From Nocardioides stalactiti (GTDB taxonomy: Bacteria; Actinomycetota; Actinomycetes; Propionibacteriales; Nocardioidaceae), in the NCBI RefSeq assembly GCF_014180715.1, contig NZ_JACEFC010000024.1, forward strand, positions 1 to 46,722: a stretch of DNA of 46,722 bases, given 5' to 3'. The position numbers and the translations under genes were made by a program. A model generated the notes under the pieces. That model was not told the DNA's origin. It did no database searches and saw only the letters and a list, made by a program, of their open reading frames with translations. This document shows, in pieces, positions 1 through 8,783 of the stretch; positions within the stretch are counted from its first letter, which is position 1, and the number at the start of each line of letters is the position of its first letter.

Positions 1-33
1 GGCGGCGCGGGGAGCAACACCGTCATCCAGTGA
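1..33 (+). CDS. 3' end of an unidentified gene
   Basis: The first eleven codons of the window read as the tail of a plus-strand gene, ending GGAGSNTVIQ and a TGA stop. Every codon has G or C in the third position, as in the real genes nearby, and a strong hairpin follows 16 bases after the stop. The body of the gene lies outside the window, so no function can be given. The reading rests on codon bias and the terminator alone. Confidence 0.5.
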   Translation, partial: GGAGSNTVIQ

Positions 34-49
34 CCCCGACGACGGGCGA

Positions 50-80
50 CTCGCCGGCCGACGAGGGGCCGGCCGGCGAG
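50..80. terminator. hairpin between convergent genes
   Basis: A perfect 10-bp inverted repeat (CTCGCCGGCC at 50-59, GGCCGGCGAG at 71-80) with an 11-base loop lies between the stop of the partial plus-strand gene and the stop of the minus-strand reductase at 86. There is no T run, as is common for terminators in high-GC actinobacteria. It could serve both strands. Confidence 0.6.
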
Positions 81-85
81 GAGCG

Positions 86-1267
86 TCAGGAGACCCGGTC
101 GAAGGAGATGCCCGCGGCCCGCAGCCGCAGGAGCAGGGCGTCGCCCATCGCCGTCGCGGTCGTCACCTGGCCCGACGTCGTCGGGTTGTCGTCGAGCGCG
201 ATGCACAGCGCGGCCTCGGCCAGCATCTTCGCGGTCTCGGTGTAGCCGGGGTCCCCGCCGGAGACCTTGGTCTGCACCGTCTTGCCGCCGCTCTCGCCGA
301 CGAACTCGACGCTGAACCACGACGCGTCGCGGCGACCCTCCGACGGACCGGAGCCCTGGGGCACCCGCTTCTTGAGCTGGTTGCGGACCGGCGGCACCTG
401 GGCGGCGAGCGCGAGGGTGCTGGCCCCGACGACGCCGCCGGCGGCGTAGCGCAGGGTCTTGGTGCCGGCGAAGTGGGAGTACGTGAACGCCGGGCCGTAC
501 GACGCCAGCGCGGCGCCGCTGCGCGCCACGATGAACGGGTCGATGGTCGGCAGCGGCACCAGCCAGTAGCCGAGCCGCTTGTCGCGCGAGGGCTTGCCGG
601 CGGTCGCCCGGGACTTGCGGTCCTTGGGGCGCTGCTCGACCCGCTTGCGGGCCTGGCTGGCGTCCCGCATCTGCTTGGCGCGGGCGAACGCGTTCAGGGC
701 GGAGTGGAACGTCCCGCCGGAGAAGGTGCCGTTGGAGCGGACGACGCCGCGCATCGTCACCGGGCCGGTGACCGCGCCGCCGAGGTCCTTGGCCAGCTCC
801 TGCACCGTGAAGTAGGCGCCCAGGTCGTGCGGGATCGAGTCGAAGCCGCAGCAGTGGATGATCCGCGCGCCGGTCGCCTCGGCGGTCGCCTGGTGCTCGA
901 CGTACATCCGGTCCACGAATTCCGGCTCGCCCGTGAGGTCGAGGTAGTCGGTCCCCTCCTGCGCGCAGGCGGCGACGAGCGGGCCGCCGTACTCCAGGTA
1001 GGGACCGACGGTCGTCGCGACGACGCGGGTCGAGGCGGCCATGTCGCGCAGCGAGGCCTCGTCGGAGGAGTCGACGACGACGAGGTCGACGTCCACACCG
1101 AGACGCTCGCGCACGTCCTCGAGCTTCTCCTTGCTCCGGCCGGCGATCGCCCAGCGGAGGCCCTCGGGAGCGTTCTCCGCCAGGTAGTCGGCGGTGAGAC
1201 CGCCGGTGAAGCCGGTCGCGCCGAGGAGGACGAGGTCGTAGGTGCGCTTGGTCTCAGACTCAGCCAT
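86..1267 (-). CDS. saccharopine dehydrogenase-like / trans-acting enoyl reductase family protein
   Basis: A 393-residue protein with an N-terminal Rossmann fold: the dinucleotide motif GATGFTGG is at residues 16-23, followed by an arginine-bearing AGRS segment typical of NADPH binding. The family includes mycobacterial trans-acting enoyl reductases of glycolipid synthesis and many uncharacterised saccharopine-dehydrogenase-like proteins. Substrate cannot be read from sequence, and no polyketide synthase is nearby, so a lipid role is only a family analogy. A longer frame reaches 1339. I chose the ATG at 1267 because homologues of this family start a few residues before the Rossmann strand and a GGTGGG lies 12 bases upstream; the ATG at 1276 is possible. 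The gene is divergent from the sigma factor gene at 1369. Confidence 0.85.
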   Translation of the reverse strand: MAESETKRTYDLVLLGATGFTGGLTADYLAENAPEGLRWAIAGRSKEKLEDVRERLGVDVDLVVVDSSDEASLRDMAASTRVVATTVGPYLEYGGPLVAACAQEGTDYLDLTGEPEFVDRMYVEHQATAEATGARIIHCCGFDSIPHDLGAYFTVQELAKDLGGAVTGPVTMRGVVRSNGTFSGGTFHSALNAFARAKQMRDASQARKRVEQRPKDRKSRATAGKPSRDKRLGYWLVPLPTIDPFIVARSGAALASYGPAFTYSHFAGTKTLRYAAGGVVGASTLALAAQVPPVRNQLKKRVPQGSGPSEGRRDASWFSVEFVGESGGKTVQTKVSGGDPGYTETAKMLAEAALCIALDDNPTTSGQVTTATAMGDALLLRLRAAGISFDRVS

Positions 1268-1368
1268 GTCCGGCATCGTCCCACCGGTCGAGGGTCGATG
1301 GAACCTCCCGGGGTCGTCGTTCCGTCGTACGGTCAGCAAGCCAGCACGGAGAGGGCATCGGAGACCAC

Positions 1369-1896
1369 GTGGATCGTGACAGCGAGGCGGCGTACGCCGC
1401 CTACGTCGAGCAGGCCTGGGGCACGCTGGTGCGCGCTGCGGTCTTCCTCGGCGCCCTCCCCCACGAGGCCGAGGACCTGGCCCAGACCACGCTCGTCCGG
1501 TGCTACACCGGCTGGGACAAGGTGAGCAACGCCGACAACCGTGACGCCTACGTCTACCGGATGCTCCTCAACTGCCTGCGCGACACCCGTCGCAGCCGGT
1601 GGTGGAAGGATCGGGCGGCGACAGGAGAGCTCGACGACACCGGGGCCACCACCGCCATCGCCGACGGCACCGACGCCTTCGCCGTGGCCGACGCGGTCCA
1701 CCGGGCGCTGTCGTGCCTGACCAAGCCCAACCGGGACGTCGTGGTGCTCCGCTACTTCGTCCAGCTCACCGAGCGGCAGACCGCCGACGTCCTCGGCGTG
1801 CCGGCGGGCACCGTCAAGAGCCGTCTGTCCCGTTCCCTCGCCCAGCTGGCTGCGAACGACCACCTTCTCGACATCACCGGCGGGAGTGCGCGATGA
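1369..1896 (+). CDS. ECF RNA polymerase sigma factor, SigE-like family
   Basis: A 175-residue extracytoplasmic-function sigma factor. Region 2 is recognisable around LPHEAEDLAQTTLVRCY and the following YVYRMLLNCLRD, and region 4 as LTERQTADVLGVPAGTVKSR, the -35-binding helix-turn-helix. It starts at GTG with GGAG five bases upstream. The stop overlaps the next start as ATGA, so translation is coupled to the membrane beta-propeller protein. ECF sigma factors are often coupled to their membrane anti-sigma factor, which makes that neighbour the obvious candidate. No SnoaL-like extension is present. No self-recognition promoter was identified upstream. Confidence 0.93.
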   Translation: MDRDSEAAYAAYVEQAWGTLVRAAVFLGALPHEAEDLAQTTLVRCYTGWDKVSNADNRDAYVYRMLLNCLRDTRRSRWWKDRAATGELDDTGATTAIADGTDAFAVADAVHRALSCLTKPNRDVVVLRYFVQLTERQTADVLGVPAGTVKSRLSRSLAQLAANDHLLDITGGSAR

Positions 1897-4052
1897 CCGA
1901 CCTCGAAGACCTCTGGGACGACCTGCCTGTGGGCAAGGCCCCCACCCACGACATCCTCCGCGCCGGCCGCCTCGGCCAGCGCCGGACCGGCGCCGACGGA
2001 CGGCGCCACCGGTTCCTCGTCCGTCCGCTGCTCGTCGCGGGCGTCGCGACCGGCGTCGTCGGCGCGTTCCTCGCCGGCTCCCTCGTCGCCGGCGACGGCG
2101 GTGGTCGGGGCGACCTCGACGCCGACCTCGGACGCCCCGGCGGCGAAGCCACGCACGTGGCGTTCCAGGCCGACCTCGACCCGGCCGAGTCGTGCGAGGA
2201 CCTGCTGGCGACCTACGTCGACCGCGGGCTGGCCCGGGTGACGGCGTGGGGCTGGGAGGACGCCTACAGCCCCTACTGGGGGCGCGACCTCCTCCTGCAG
2301 ACGACGGCTCTCGACGGCGCCGGGCAGCTCAGCGACGACTTCGCCACCGACGCCGGCAACTGGGTGACCGGGACCGCGAGCATGCTCGAGCGGTCCAACG
2401 CCCGTGCCTACGCGCCCTACAGCAGCGCCAAGACCGTCCGCCAGCAGAACAGCGACACGGGCACCAACGTCCAGGAGATCGGCGTCGACGAGCCCGACCT
2501 GGTCAAGACCGACGGCACGCTGCTGCTGCGGCTGCGCGACGACGAGCTCGTGGTCTACGACGTCACCGGCCGGCGGACCGACCGGCTGTCCTCGATCGAC
2601 CTGCCCGGCCTGGAGGACGGCGAGATCATGCTCGCCGGCGACACCGTGGTCGCGGTCGGCATCGACGAGGAGGCGCCGCGGGCGCGGACGGCCTACGGCG
2701 TGGGCGCGCGACTCGGCACCCGGGTCGTGACCGTCTCCGTCGCAGACCCGGAGTCGCCGGAGATCACCGACGACGTGGCCTACGACGCCCGGCTGCTCTC
2801 CGCGCGGCAGCACGGCGACGCGATCCGGCTCGTGCTGTCGAGCGGGCTGCCGGACCTCGGCTTCCTCCGGCCCGGCAAGAAGCAGGGCCGGCGGGCGGCA
2901 CTGGAGAAGAACCGCGACCTGGTCGAGCAGTCGACCATCGAGGACTGGTTGCCGACCATCACCGACAGCCCTGTCGACGGGGCAGACGACGGGGCAGACG
3001 ACGGGGCAGACGGGGAACCTGAGCAGCTGCTCGACTGCACCGACGTGGCGATCCCGTCCGACGAGCTGAGCCTCGACACGGTCAGCGTCGTCGGCTTCGA
3101 GGCGACCGATCCGACCGAGGTCGAGGCCATCGGGCTGGCCGGTGCCACCGACATCGCCTACGAGTCGGTCGACCACCTCTACCTCGCGGCCAGCCCCAGC
3201 TGGGGGCGGGGACTGGACTGCATCGGCTGCATCGGCACCCGCATCCTCCCGAGCGTGACCGGGGGCAGCACCTACCTGTTCGACTTCGCCGTCGACGGCA
3301 CCCGCGCGACCCACGTCGCCTCCGGCGAGGTCGAGGGCGCCGTCGCCGACCGCTGGTCGATGGACGAGGCCGGCGGGGTGCTGCGGGTCGCCGTCGGACC
3401 GACCTCGGAGACCGGCAACTTCAACTCCGTCGTCACCCTCGCCCGCGACGGGCAGGACCTGGTCGAGGAGGGCCGGCTCGACGAGCTCGGCCGCAACGAG
3501 GACCTCAAGTCGGTCCGGTGGTTCGACGATCTCGCGATCGTGGTGACCTTCGAGCAGGTCGACCCGCTCTATGCGATCGACCTGACCGACGTGGAGAAGC
3601 CGCGCCTGATCTCGAAGCTGAAGATCCCGGGCTTCTCGTCGTACCTGCACCCGCTCGGCCCGAAGCGCCTCGTCGGCGTGGGCGAGGGTCCGTCGTTCGG
3701 CGGGCGCGGCTGGGGCGCCCAGGTCGGCCTGTTCAACACCGCCGACCTGCGCAAGGTGCACCGGATGAACGTCCAGCACTACGCGGCCAACACCGAGGCG
3801 CTGGCCGGCGCCGACCCGCGGACCTTCACCTTCATCCACGACCACCGCACGATCCTGACGGTGATCCGGCGCGGCGGCGTCGGCTACCTGTCGGTGCTGA
3901 AGATCGAGGACGGCGAGCTGCTCAACCGGATGGTCCAGGTGGAGTACGGCGACGACATCGACGAGGTGCGCGCCGTACCGATGCCGGACGGACGGGTGGT
4001 CCTGGTGACAGGCGAGGACGTCGAGTTCTTCGACCTGCGCGACCGTTCCTGA
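1893..4052 (+). CDS. membrane-anchored beta-propeller protein (candidate sigma partner)
   Basis: A 719-residue protein that starts at the ATG overlapping the sigma factor stop. The first 40 residues are cytoplasmic and charged, residues about 41-67 form one transmembrane segment, and the remaining 650 residues are predicted outside. The large domain resembles the secreted C-terminal beta-propeller family distantly related to WD40 repeats, with motifs such as VDEPDLVKTDG early on and repeated blade-like strands. A low-complexity acidic insert (GADD repeats) lies near residue 365. A CIGCIGT segment suggests a disulfide. It lacks the HxxxCxxC zinc motif of classical anti-sigma factors. The topology and coupling suggest an extracellular sensor controlling the sigma factor; this is inference. 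Confidence 0.85.
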   Translation: MTDLEDLWDDLPVGKAPTHDILRAGRLGQRRTGADGRRHRFLVRPLLVAGVATGVVGAFLAGSLVAGDGGGRGDLDADLGRPGGEATHVAFQADLDPAESCEDLLATYVDRGLARVTAWGWEDAYSPYWGRDLLLQTTALDGAGQLSDDFATDAGNWVTGTASMLERSNARAYAPYSSAKTVRQQNSDTGTNVQEIGVDEPDLVKTDGTLLLRLRDDELVVYDVTGRRTDRLSSIDLPGLEDGEIMLAGDTVVAVGIDEEAPRARTAYGVGARLGTRVVTVSVADPESPEITDDVAYDARLLSARQHGDAIRLVLSSGLPDLGFLRPGKKQGRRAALEKNRDLVEQSTIEDWLPTITDSPVDGADDGADDGADGEPEQLLDCTDVAIPSDELSLDTVSVVGFEATDPTEVEAIGLAGATDIAYESVDHLYLAASPSWGRGLDCIGCIGTRILPSVTGGSTYLFDFAVDGTRATHVASGEVEGAVADRWSMDEAGGVLRVAVGPTSETGNFNSVVTLARDGQDLVEEGRLDELGRNEDLKSVRWFDDLAIVVTFEQVDPLYAIDLTDVEKPRLISKLKIPGFSSYLHPLGPKRLVGVGEGPSFGGRGWGAQVGLFNTADLRKVHRMNVQHYAANTEALAGADPRTFTFIHDHRTILTVIRRGGVGYLSVLKIEDGELLNRMVQVEYGDDIDEVRAVPMPDGRVVLVTGEDVEFFDLRDRS
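2976..3011 (+). repeat. three perfect 12-bp tandem repeats inside the propeller gene
   Basis: The unit GACGGGGCAGAC is repeated three times without error, keeping frame and encoding an acidic GADD-type tetrapeptide. It sits in a linker between propeller strands. Such in-frame repeats can change copy number by slippage. Confidence 0.9.
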
Positions 4053-4070
4053 ACGACGTACGCTCGGTGC

Positions 4071-4337
4071 ATGTGCCGCAACATCCGGGTCCTCCACAAT
4101 TTCGAGCCCCCCGCGACCTCGGACGAGGTGACCGCGGCGGCGCTCCAGTACGTGCGCAAGGTCAGCGGCGCGACCAAGCCGTCGCAGGCCAACCAGGAGG
4201 CGTTCGACCGCGCCGTCCACGAGATCGCGCACATCACCCAGCACCTCCTCGAGGAGCTGGTCACCACGGCACCGCCCAAGGACCGCGAGGTCGAGGCGGA
4301 GAAGGCGCGGGAGCGTGCTCGCCTCCGTTACGGCTGA
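4071..4337 (+). CDS. DUF2277 family protein
   Basis: An 88-residue protein with the characteristic start MCRNIRVLHNFEPPAT of the DUF2277 family, followed by a helical AALQYVRKVSG segment. The family is small, cytoplasmic and of unknown function; the conserved Cys2 is present. The last residues are charged and overlap the start of the sirtuin gene by 23 bases, so the two are probably co-transcribed. It lies 18 bases after the propeller gene, without an obvious terminator. Confidence 0.88.
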   Translation: MCRNIRVLHNFEPPATSDEVTAAALQYVRKVSGATKPSQANQEAFDRAVHEIAHITQHLLEELVTTAPPKDREVEAEKARERARLRYG

Positions 4338-5151
4338 GCCGCTCGCCCTCTGCGCCGAGCGACCGCTCGTCGTCCTGACCGGAGCAGGGCTCTCCACCGA
4401 CTCGGGCATCCCCGACTACCGCGGGCCCGGCGCCCCGTCCCGGATGCCGATGACCTTCCAGGAGTTCGTGTCCGGGCCGACCGCCCAGCAGCGCTACTGG
4501 GCGCGCTCGCACCTGGGGTGGTCCCGGATGGGCAGCGCCGTCCCCAACGCCGGTCACCACGCGGTCGCGACGCTCGGCGCCGAGCTCGTCATCACCCAGA
4601 ACGTCGACGGCCTGCACGAGGCCGTCGGCACCCCGCACCTGGTCGCGCTCCATGGCCGGGTCGCCGACGTGGTCTGCCTGTCCTGCCGCCGTACGACGCC
4701 CCGACCGGCGCTCCAGGACCGCCTCGCCACCCTCAACGCGGGTTGGCTGGAGCGGCACGCGGCCGTCGCGAGCCGGCCCGACGGCGACGTCGACCTCGAC
4801 GACACCGCCGACTTCGTGGTGCCGCCGTGCGACGACTGCGGCGGTGCGCTCAAGCCCGACGTGGTGTTCTTCGGCGAGAACGTCCCGGCCGCCCGGGTGG
4901 CGCGCTGCTACGAAGCCGTCGACGCGCTCGCAGCGACCGACGGCGTACTGCTGGTCGCCGGGTCGAGCCTCACGGTGATGAGCGGCCTGCGCTTCGTGAA
5001 GCGCGCCGCCAAGCTGGGCGTGCCGGTCGTGATCGTCAACCGCGGCACCACCCGCGGCGACGACCTGGCGACCCACAAGGTCGAGGCCGGCACGAGCGAC
5101 TGGCTCCCAGTGCTTTCGGCCATGCGGACGCCAGCGGCGCGTCACCCCTGA
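4315..5151 (+). CDS. NAD-dependent protein deacylase, SIR2 (sirtuin) family
   Basis: A 278-residue sirtuin. NAD-binding motifs are clear: GAGLSTDSGIPDYRG near residues 24-38, TQNVDGLHE, then LHG with the catalytic histidine, and GSSLTV late in the protein. A zinc ribbon is present as the CxxC pairs CLSC and CDDC. The family removes acyl groups from lysine using NAD+, releasing nicotinamide and O-acyl-ADP-ribose. It begins at GTG inside the end of the DUF2277 gene. The DYRG rather than DFRG variant and a long insert between the two CxxC pairs resemble the class II/SIRT4-like group, whose activities differ from simple deacetylation. Confidence 0.93.
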   Translation: MLASVTAEPLALCAERPLVVLTGAGLSTDSGIPDYRGPGAPSRMPMTFQEFVSGPTAQQRYWARSHLGWSRMGSAVPNAGHHAVATLGAELVITQNVDGLHEAVGTPHLVALHGRVADVVCLSCRRTTPRPALQDRLATLNAGWLERHAAVASRPDGDVDLDDTADFVVPPCDDCGGALKPDVVFFGENVPAARVARCYEAVDALAATDGVLLVAGSSLTVMSGLRFVKRAAKLGVPVVIVNRGTTRGDDLATHKVEAGTSDWLPVLSAMRTPAARHP

Positions 5152-5215
5152 CGGCGTCAACGGCGCTGGCCGGCAGCGCGGCGCACGGCGGCGAAGCCGC
5201 ACGTCGCAAGCCCCT

Positions 5216-5271
5216 GGGCCGAGCGAAGCGATGGCCTGGGCGGCGAGCGGCGTCCGCGACGCGCTCGGCCC
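5216..5271. terminator. long-range inverted repeat between convergent genes
   Basis: A perfect 10-bp inverted repeat (GGGCCGAGCG at 5216-5225, CGCTCGGCCC at 5262-5271) closes a GC-rich 36-base interior between the sirtuin stop (5151) and the DtxR stop (5271-5273). The preceding 60 bases are GC-rich and contain no gene. Confidence 0.45.
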
Positions 5272-5957
5272 TACAAACGCCGTACGAAGATGTGGTCGGC
5301 GGCCTCGGGGAAGATCTCGGCGGTCTCGCCGCCGGAGCCGACCAGCACGCCCTCGGCAGTGGCCTGGATGGTGATCGTCTTGTCGGGCAGCGCGCCGACC
5401 CGGCGCATGGCGCTCATCAACGCCTCGTCCTTCTGCATCTCCTCGGAGATGCGGCGCACCAGCGCGCGGCTCGACTCCGGTCCGGCGGCCTTGGAGAGCG
5501 GCTCGACATCGGTCATGAAGTCCTCGCCGTGGTTCTCCTGGCCGAGCTCGGCCAGGCCCGGGATCGGGTTGCCGTACGGCGACTCGGTCGGGTGGTCGAG
5601 GAGCTCGAGGAGGCGCCGCTCGACGTTCTCGGAGATGACGTGCTCCCAGCGGCACGCCTCCTCGTGGACGAGCTCCCAGGGGAGGCCGATGACGTCGGTG
5701 AGCAGCCGTTCCGCGAGCCGGTGCTTGCGCATGACCCGGGTCGCCAGCCGCTGGCCGTCGTCGGTGAGCTCGAGGTGACGGTCACCCTCGACCGTGAGCA
5801 GTCCGTCGCGCTCCATTCGCGCGACCGTCTGGGACACCGTCGGACCGCTCTGGTGCAGGCGCTCGGCGATGCGCGCCCGCAGCGGCACGATGCCCTCCTC
5901 GACCAGCTCGTAGATGGTCCGCAGGTACATCTCGGTGGTGTCGATGAGATCGCTCAC
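5271..5957 (-). CDS. ideR: iron-dependent transcriptional regulator, DtxR/IdeR
   Basis: A 228-residue regulator closely resembling corynebacterial DtxR and mycobacterial IdeR. The N-terminal winged helix carries [19 protein letters not shown]. All metal ligands of the DtxR structure are present at identical positions: Met10, Cys102, Glu105 and His106 for the primary site, and His79, Glu83 and His98 for the ancillary site. The C-terminal SH3-like domain is complete. Cys102 and the close match favour an iron sensor over a manganese MntR. With Fe2+ bound, such proteins repress siderophore and iron-uptake genes. No siderophore genes and no obvious iron box occur in this window. Confidence 0.93.
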   Translation of the reverse strand: MSDLIDTTEMYLRTIYELVEEGIVPLRARIAERLHQSGPTVSQTVARMERDGLLTVEGDRHLELTDDGQRLATRVMRKHRLAERLLTDVIGLPWELVHEEACRWEHVISENVERRLLELLDHPTESPYGNPIPGLAELGQENHGEDFMTDVEPLSKAAGPESSRALVRRISEEMQKDEALMSAMRRVGALPDKTITIQATAEGVLVGSGGETAEIFPEAADHIFVRRL

Positions 5958-6025
5958 GCGGCCATTCTCACCTATCGGCCCCCACAGACGTACTCAGCCA
6001 CCCGCCTGTTTGGCAGGCTGGACGG

Positions 6026-6733
6026 ATGCAGCCCACGACCCAGCCCCTGATCGTGCCGCAGCAGTTCCACGGCCCACCGCGCTCCGGCAACGGCGGGTGG
6101 ACGTCCGGAGCGCTCGCCGAGCGTCTCGCCGCGCCCGACTCACCGGTCACGGTCGCGCTCCGGCTCCCGCCCCCGCTGGACATCCCGCTGGCCCTCGAGG
6201 AGAGCGAGGCCGGCCTCGCCGCGACCCTCGACGGGCGCACCGTCGCCCAGGCGCGGATCGACGCCGCCGCGTTGACGCCGGTGCCGCCCGTGACCGTCGA
6301 GGAGGCCGCCGACGCCCAGACCCGGTACGCCGGCTTCGCGGCCCACCCGTTCCCGACCTGCTTCGCCTGCGGCCCCGACCGCGCCGAGGGCGAAGGGCTC
6401 CACATCTTCCCGGGCCGGGTCGCGCACGACCCCGAGCGTTTCGCGACCGCCTGGACGCCGTACGACGTCACGGTGCCGATCGTGTGGGCGGCGCTCGACT
6501 GCGCGAGCGGCTGGGCGGCCGGCGTCGACGAGCGCCCGGCGGTGCTCGGCACCATCACTGCGCAGGTCCACCGCCTCCCGGCCGTCGGCGAGCCGCACGT
6601 CGCGGTCGGCGCGCTGCGCGGCTCGGAGGGCCGCAAGGCGCTCACCGCGTCCTCGCTCTACACGGCCGGCGGGGAGCTGCTCGCCACCGCGGAGCAGGTC
6701 TGGATCGCCATCAACCCGGACGACTTCGCATGA
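6026..6733 (+). CDS. hotdog-fold domain protein, thioesterase-like, function unknown
   Basis: A 235-residue cytoplasmic protein. The pattern FPTCFACGP near residues 115-123, the N-terminal HGPPRSGNGGWTSG and the C-terminal strands ending EQVWIAI suggest a double-hotdog thioesterase-like protein; I do not recognise a named subfamily. The CxxC pair could bind metal or be structural. Its stop overlaps the start of the alpha-glucosidase gene (ATGA), so the two are translationally coupled, an unusual pairing with no clear metabolic logic. It is divergent from the DtxR gene with 68 bases between them. Confidence 0.7.
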   Translation: MQPTTQPLIVPQQFHGPPRSGNGGWTSGALAERLAAPDSPVTVALRLPPPLDIPLALEESEAGLAATLDGRTVAQARIDAAALTPVPPVTVEEAADAQTRYAGFAAHPFPTCFACGPDRAEGEGLHIFPGRVAHDPERFATAWTPYDVTVPIVWAALDCASGWAAGVDERPAVLGTITAQVHRLPAVGEPHVAVGALRGSEGRKALTASSLYTAGGELLATAEQVWIAINPDDFA

Positions 6734-8307
6734 CCACCGCGACCACCTGGTGGCAGGAGGCCGTCGTCTACCAGGTCTACGTCCGCAGCTTCGCCGATGC
6801 CGACGGCGACGGTGTCGGCGACCTCCCGGGGATCACCTCGCGGCTCCCCTACCTGCGCGACCTCGGTGTCGACGCCCTGTGGATCACGCCGTTCTACACC
6901 TCGCCGCAGAAGGACCACGGCTACGACGTGGCCGACTACCGCGACGTCGACCCGCTCTTCGGCACCCTGGCGGACGCCGACGAGCTGATCGACCGCGCCC
7001 ACGAGCTCGGCCTCCGGGTGATCGTCGACCTGGTCCCCAACCACACCTCCGACCAGCACGCCTGGTTCCAGGCGGCGCTCGCCGCCGGGCCGGGCAGCAG
7101 CGAGCGGGCGCGCTACCTGTTCCGCGAGGGCAAGGGCCGGGCCGGCGCGAAGCCGCCGAACAACTGGGACTCGATCTTCGGCGGACCCGCGTGGACCCGG
7201 CTCGATGACGGCTCCTGGTACCTCCACCTGTTCGACTCCACCCAGCCCGACCTCGACTGGCGCAACCCCGAGGTCGGCGACATGTTCGAGGGCGTGCTGC
7301 GTTTCTGGCTGGAGCGCGGGGTCGACGGGTTCCGGGTCGACGTGGCCCACGGCCTCTACAAGGAGGCGAGCCTGCGGGACCAGGACCGGTCCTCCCTCTC
7401 CGCGACCCCGACCGGCTCGATGGTCGAGCGGGTGCTGCGTGACGAGCCGATGTGGGAGCAGCCGGAGGTCCACGACGTCTATCGCCGGTGGCGGCGGGTC
7501 CTCGAGGAGTACGGCGACGGCGAGACCGAGCGGATCGGCGTCGCCGAGGCCTGGACCCAGACCGCCGAGTCGATGGCCGAGTTCGTCCGCCCCGACGAGC
7601 TGCACCAGGCGTTCAACTTCGGCTGGCTCGGGACGGACTGGTCGGCACGGGAGTTCGCGAAGGTGGTCAACGGCTCGATCGCGGCGCTGGCGACGGCCGA
7701 TGCCTCACCGCCGACCTGGGTGCTGAGCAACCACGACGTCATCCGCCATCCGACGCGGTACGGCGGCGGCGCGGCCGGTCTCGCCCGGGCGCGGGCCGCG
7801 ACCCTGGTGATGCTGGCCCTCCCCGGCTCGGCCTACCTCTACCAGGGTGAGGAGCTCGGCCTGGAGCAGGTCGACGTCCCGCCCGAGGCCCGGCAGGACC
7901 CGTCGTGGTTCCGGACCGGCGAGCCGGGACGGGACGGCTGCCGGGTGCCGCTGCCATGGTCGGGCGACGCGCCGCCGTACGGATTCGGACCGGGCGACGG
8001 CCAGCCGTGGATCCCGCAGCCGGACGACTGGAGCGGGATCACGGTCGCCGCCCAGGAGGACGACGAGGGCTCGACGCTGGCGTTCTACCGCCGGGTGCTG
8101 GCGGCCCGCACCCGCTGGGTCCGCGGCACCGACCTCGACTGTGTCGCCGAGGCCCGCCGCCACCTGCTGTTCGTCCGCCGCGGCGACGTGACGGTCGTCC
8201 TCAACGCCGGCCAGCGCTCGGTGGCGCTGCCCGCCGGCGAGGTGCTGGTGAGCAGCGGGCCGGTCACCGACCGACTGCCCGCGAACACCGCGGTCTGGCT
8301 GCGCTGA
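6730..8307 (+). CDS. GH13 alpha-glucosidase (oligo-1,6-glucosidase/alpha-glucosidase group)
   Basis: A 525-residue cytoplasmic glycoside hydrolase of family 13. The conserved regions are visible: DLVPNHTS (region I), DGFRVDVAHG with the nucleophile Asp (region II), the acid/base Glu in GVAEAW (region III), and VLSNHDVIRHPTRYG (region IV). It starts WWQEAVVYQVYVRSFADADGDGVGDLPGI-like, as exo-acting alpha-glucosidases do. No signal peptide is present, so the substrate is probably imported malto- or isomalto-oligosaccharide. No sugar transporter is adjacent. Length is normal for the family (about 520-560). Start ATG is fixed by the coupling to the upstream gene. Confidence 0.93.
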   Translation: MTTATTWWQEAVVYQVYVRSFADADGDGVGDLPGITSRLPYLRDLGVDALWITPFYTSPQKDHGYDVADYRDVDPLFGTLADADELIDRAHELGLRVIVDLVPNHTSDQHAWFQAALAAGPGSSERARYLFREGKGRAGAKPPNNWDSIFGGPAWTRLDDGSWYLHLFDSTQPDLDWRNPEVGDMFEGVLRFWLERGVDGFRVDVAHGLYKEASLRDQDRSSLSATPTGSMVERVLRDEPMWEQPEVHDVYRRWRRVLEEYGDGETERIGVAEAWTQTAESMAEFVRPDELHQAFNFGWLGTDWSAREFAKVVNGSIAALATADASPPTWVLSNHDVIRHPTRYGGGAAGLARARAATLVMLALPGSAYLYQGEELGLEQVDVPPEARQDPSWFRTGEPGRDGCRVPLPWSGDAPPYGFGPGDGQPWIPQPDDWSGITVAAQEDDEGSTLAFYRRVLAARTRWVRGTDLDCVAEARRHLLFVRRGDVTVVLNAGQRSVALPAGEVLVSSGPVTDRLPANTAVWLR

Positions 8308-8324
8308 CCGCCCGAGCCCAGCCG

Positions 8325-8783
8325 TCAGTCGTCGGAGAGCGCGGCGTTGTAGAGGCTGAGCAGCCCGACGAACTGCGTCAGGTCGTCCTCGGTCCAGTCG
8401 CCGAGCCGCTCGGCGAGCAGCTTGCGGCGGTGCTCGCTGACGTCGGCGATGCCTCGCTCACCCTCCTCGGTGACCGAGAGCAGGGTGGCCCGGCCGTCGG
8501 CCGGGTCGGGCGCGCGGTCGAGGAGCCCCAGGTCGAGCAGGGTCTGGACCTGGCGGCTGACCGAGCCCTTGTCCATGTCGAAGGCCTGGCAGAGCGCGGA
8601 CGCGCGCACCGGTCCGTGGTGCAGCACGTAACCGAGCATCAGGTAGGCGACGGGCTGGAGGTCGGGGTGGATCGCGAGCGCCCGCTGGCCGATCACGCGA
8701 CGGACCCGACGTACCAGCACGCCGACCTCCTGCTCGAGGAGACGCAGCGTCTCGGCGTGGCTGGGGTGCGGGTCGGTGGTCAT
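8325..8783 (-). CDS. MarR-family transcriptional regulator
   Basis: A 152-residue winged-helix regulator. The DNA-binding part includes LCQAFDMDKGSVSRQVQTLLDLGLL followed by the wing DPADGRATLLSVTEEG with the typical Asp-Gly-Arg. The ATG at 8783 overlaps the stop of the upstream exporter gene (ATGA), which gives one operon in the order exporter then repressor. MarR proteins of this arrangement usually repress their own operon and release DNA on binding a phenolic or antibiotic ligand. The palindromes at 10424-10468 are the natural operator. A longer frame upstream exists but lies within the exporter gene. Confidence 0.93.
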   Translation of the reverse strand: MTTDPHPSHAETLRLLEQEVGVLVRRVRRVIGQRALAIHPDLQPVAYLMLGYVLHHGPVRASALCQAFDMDKGSVSRQVQTLLDLGLLDRAPDPADGRATLLSVTEEGERGIADVSEHRRKLLAERLGDWTEDDLTQFVGLLSLYNAALSDD

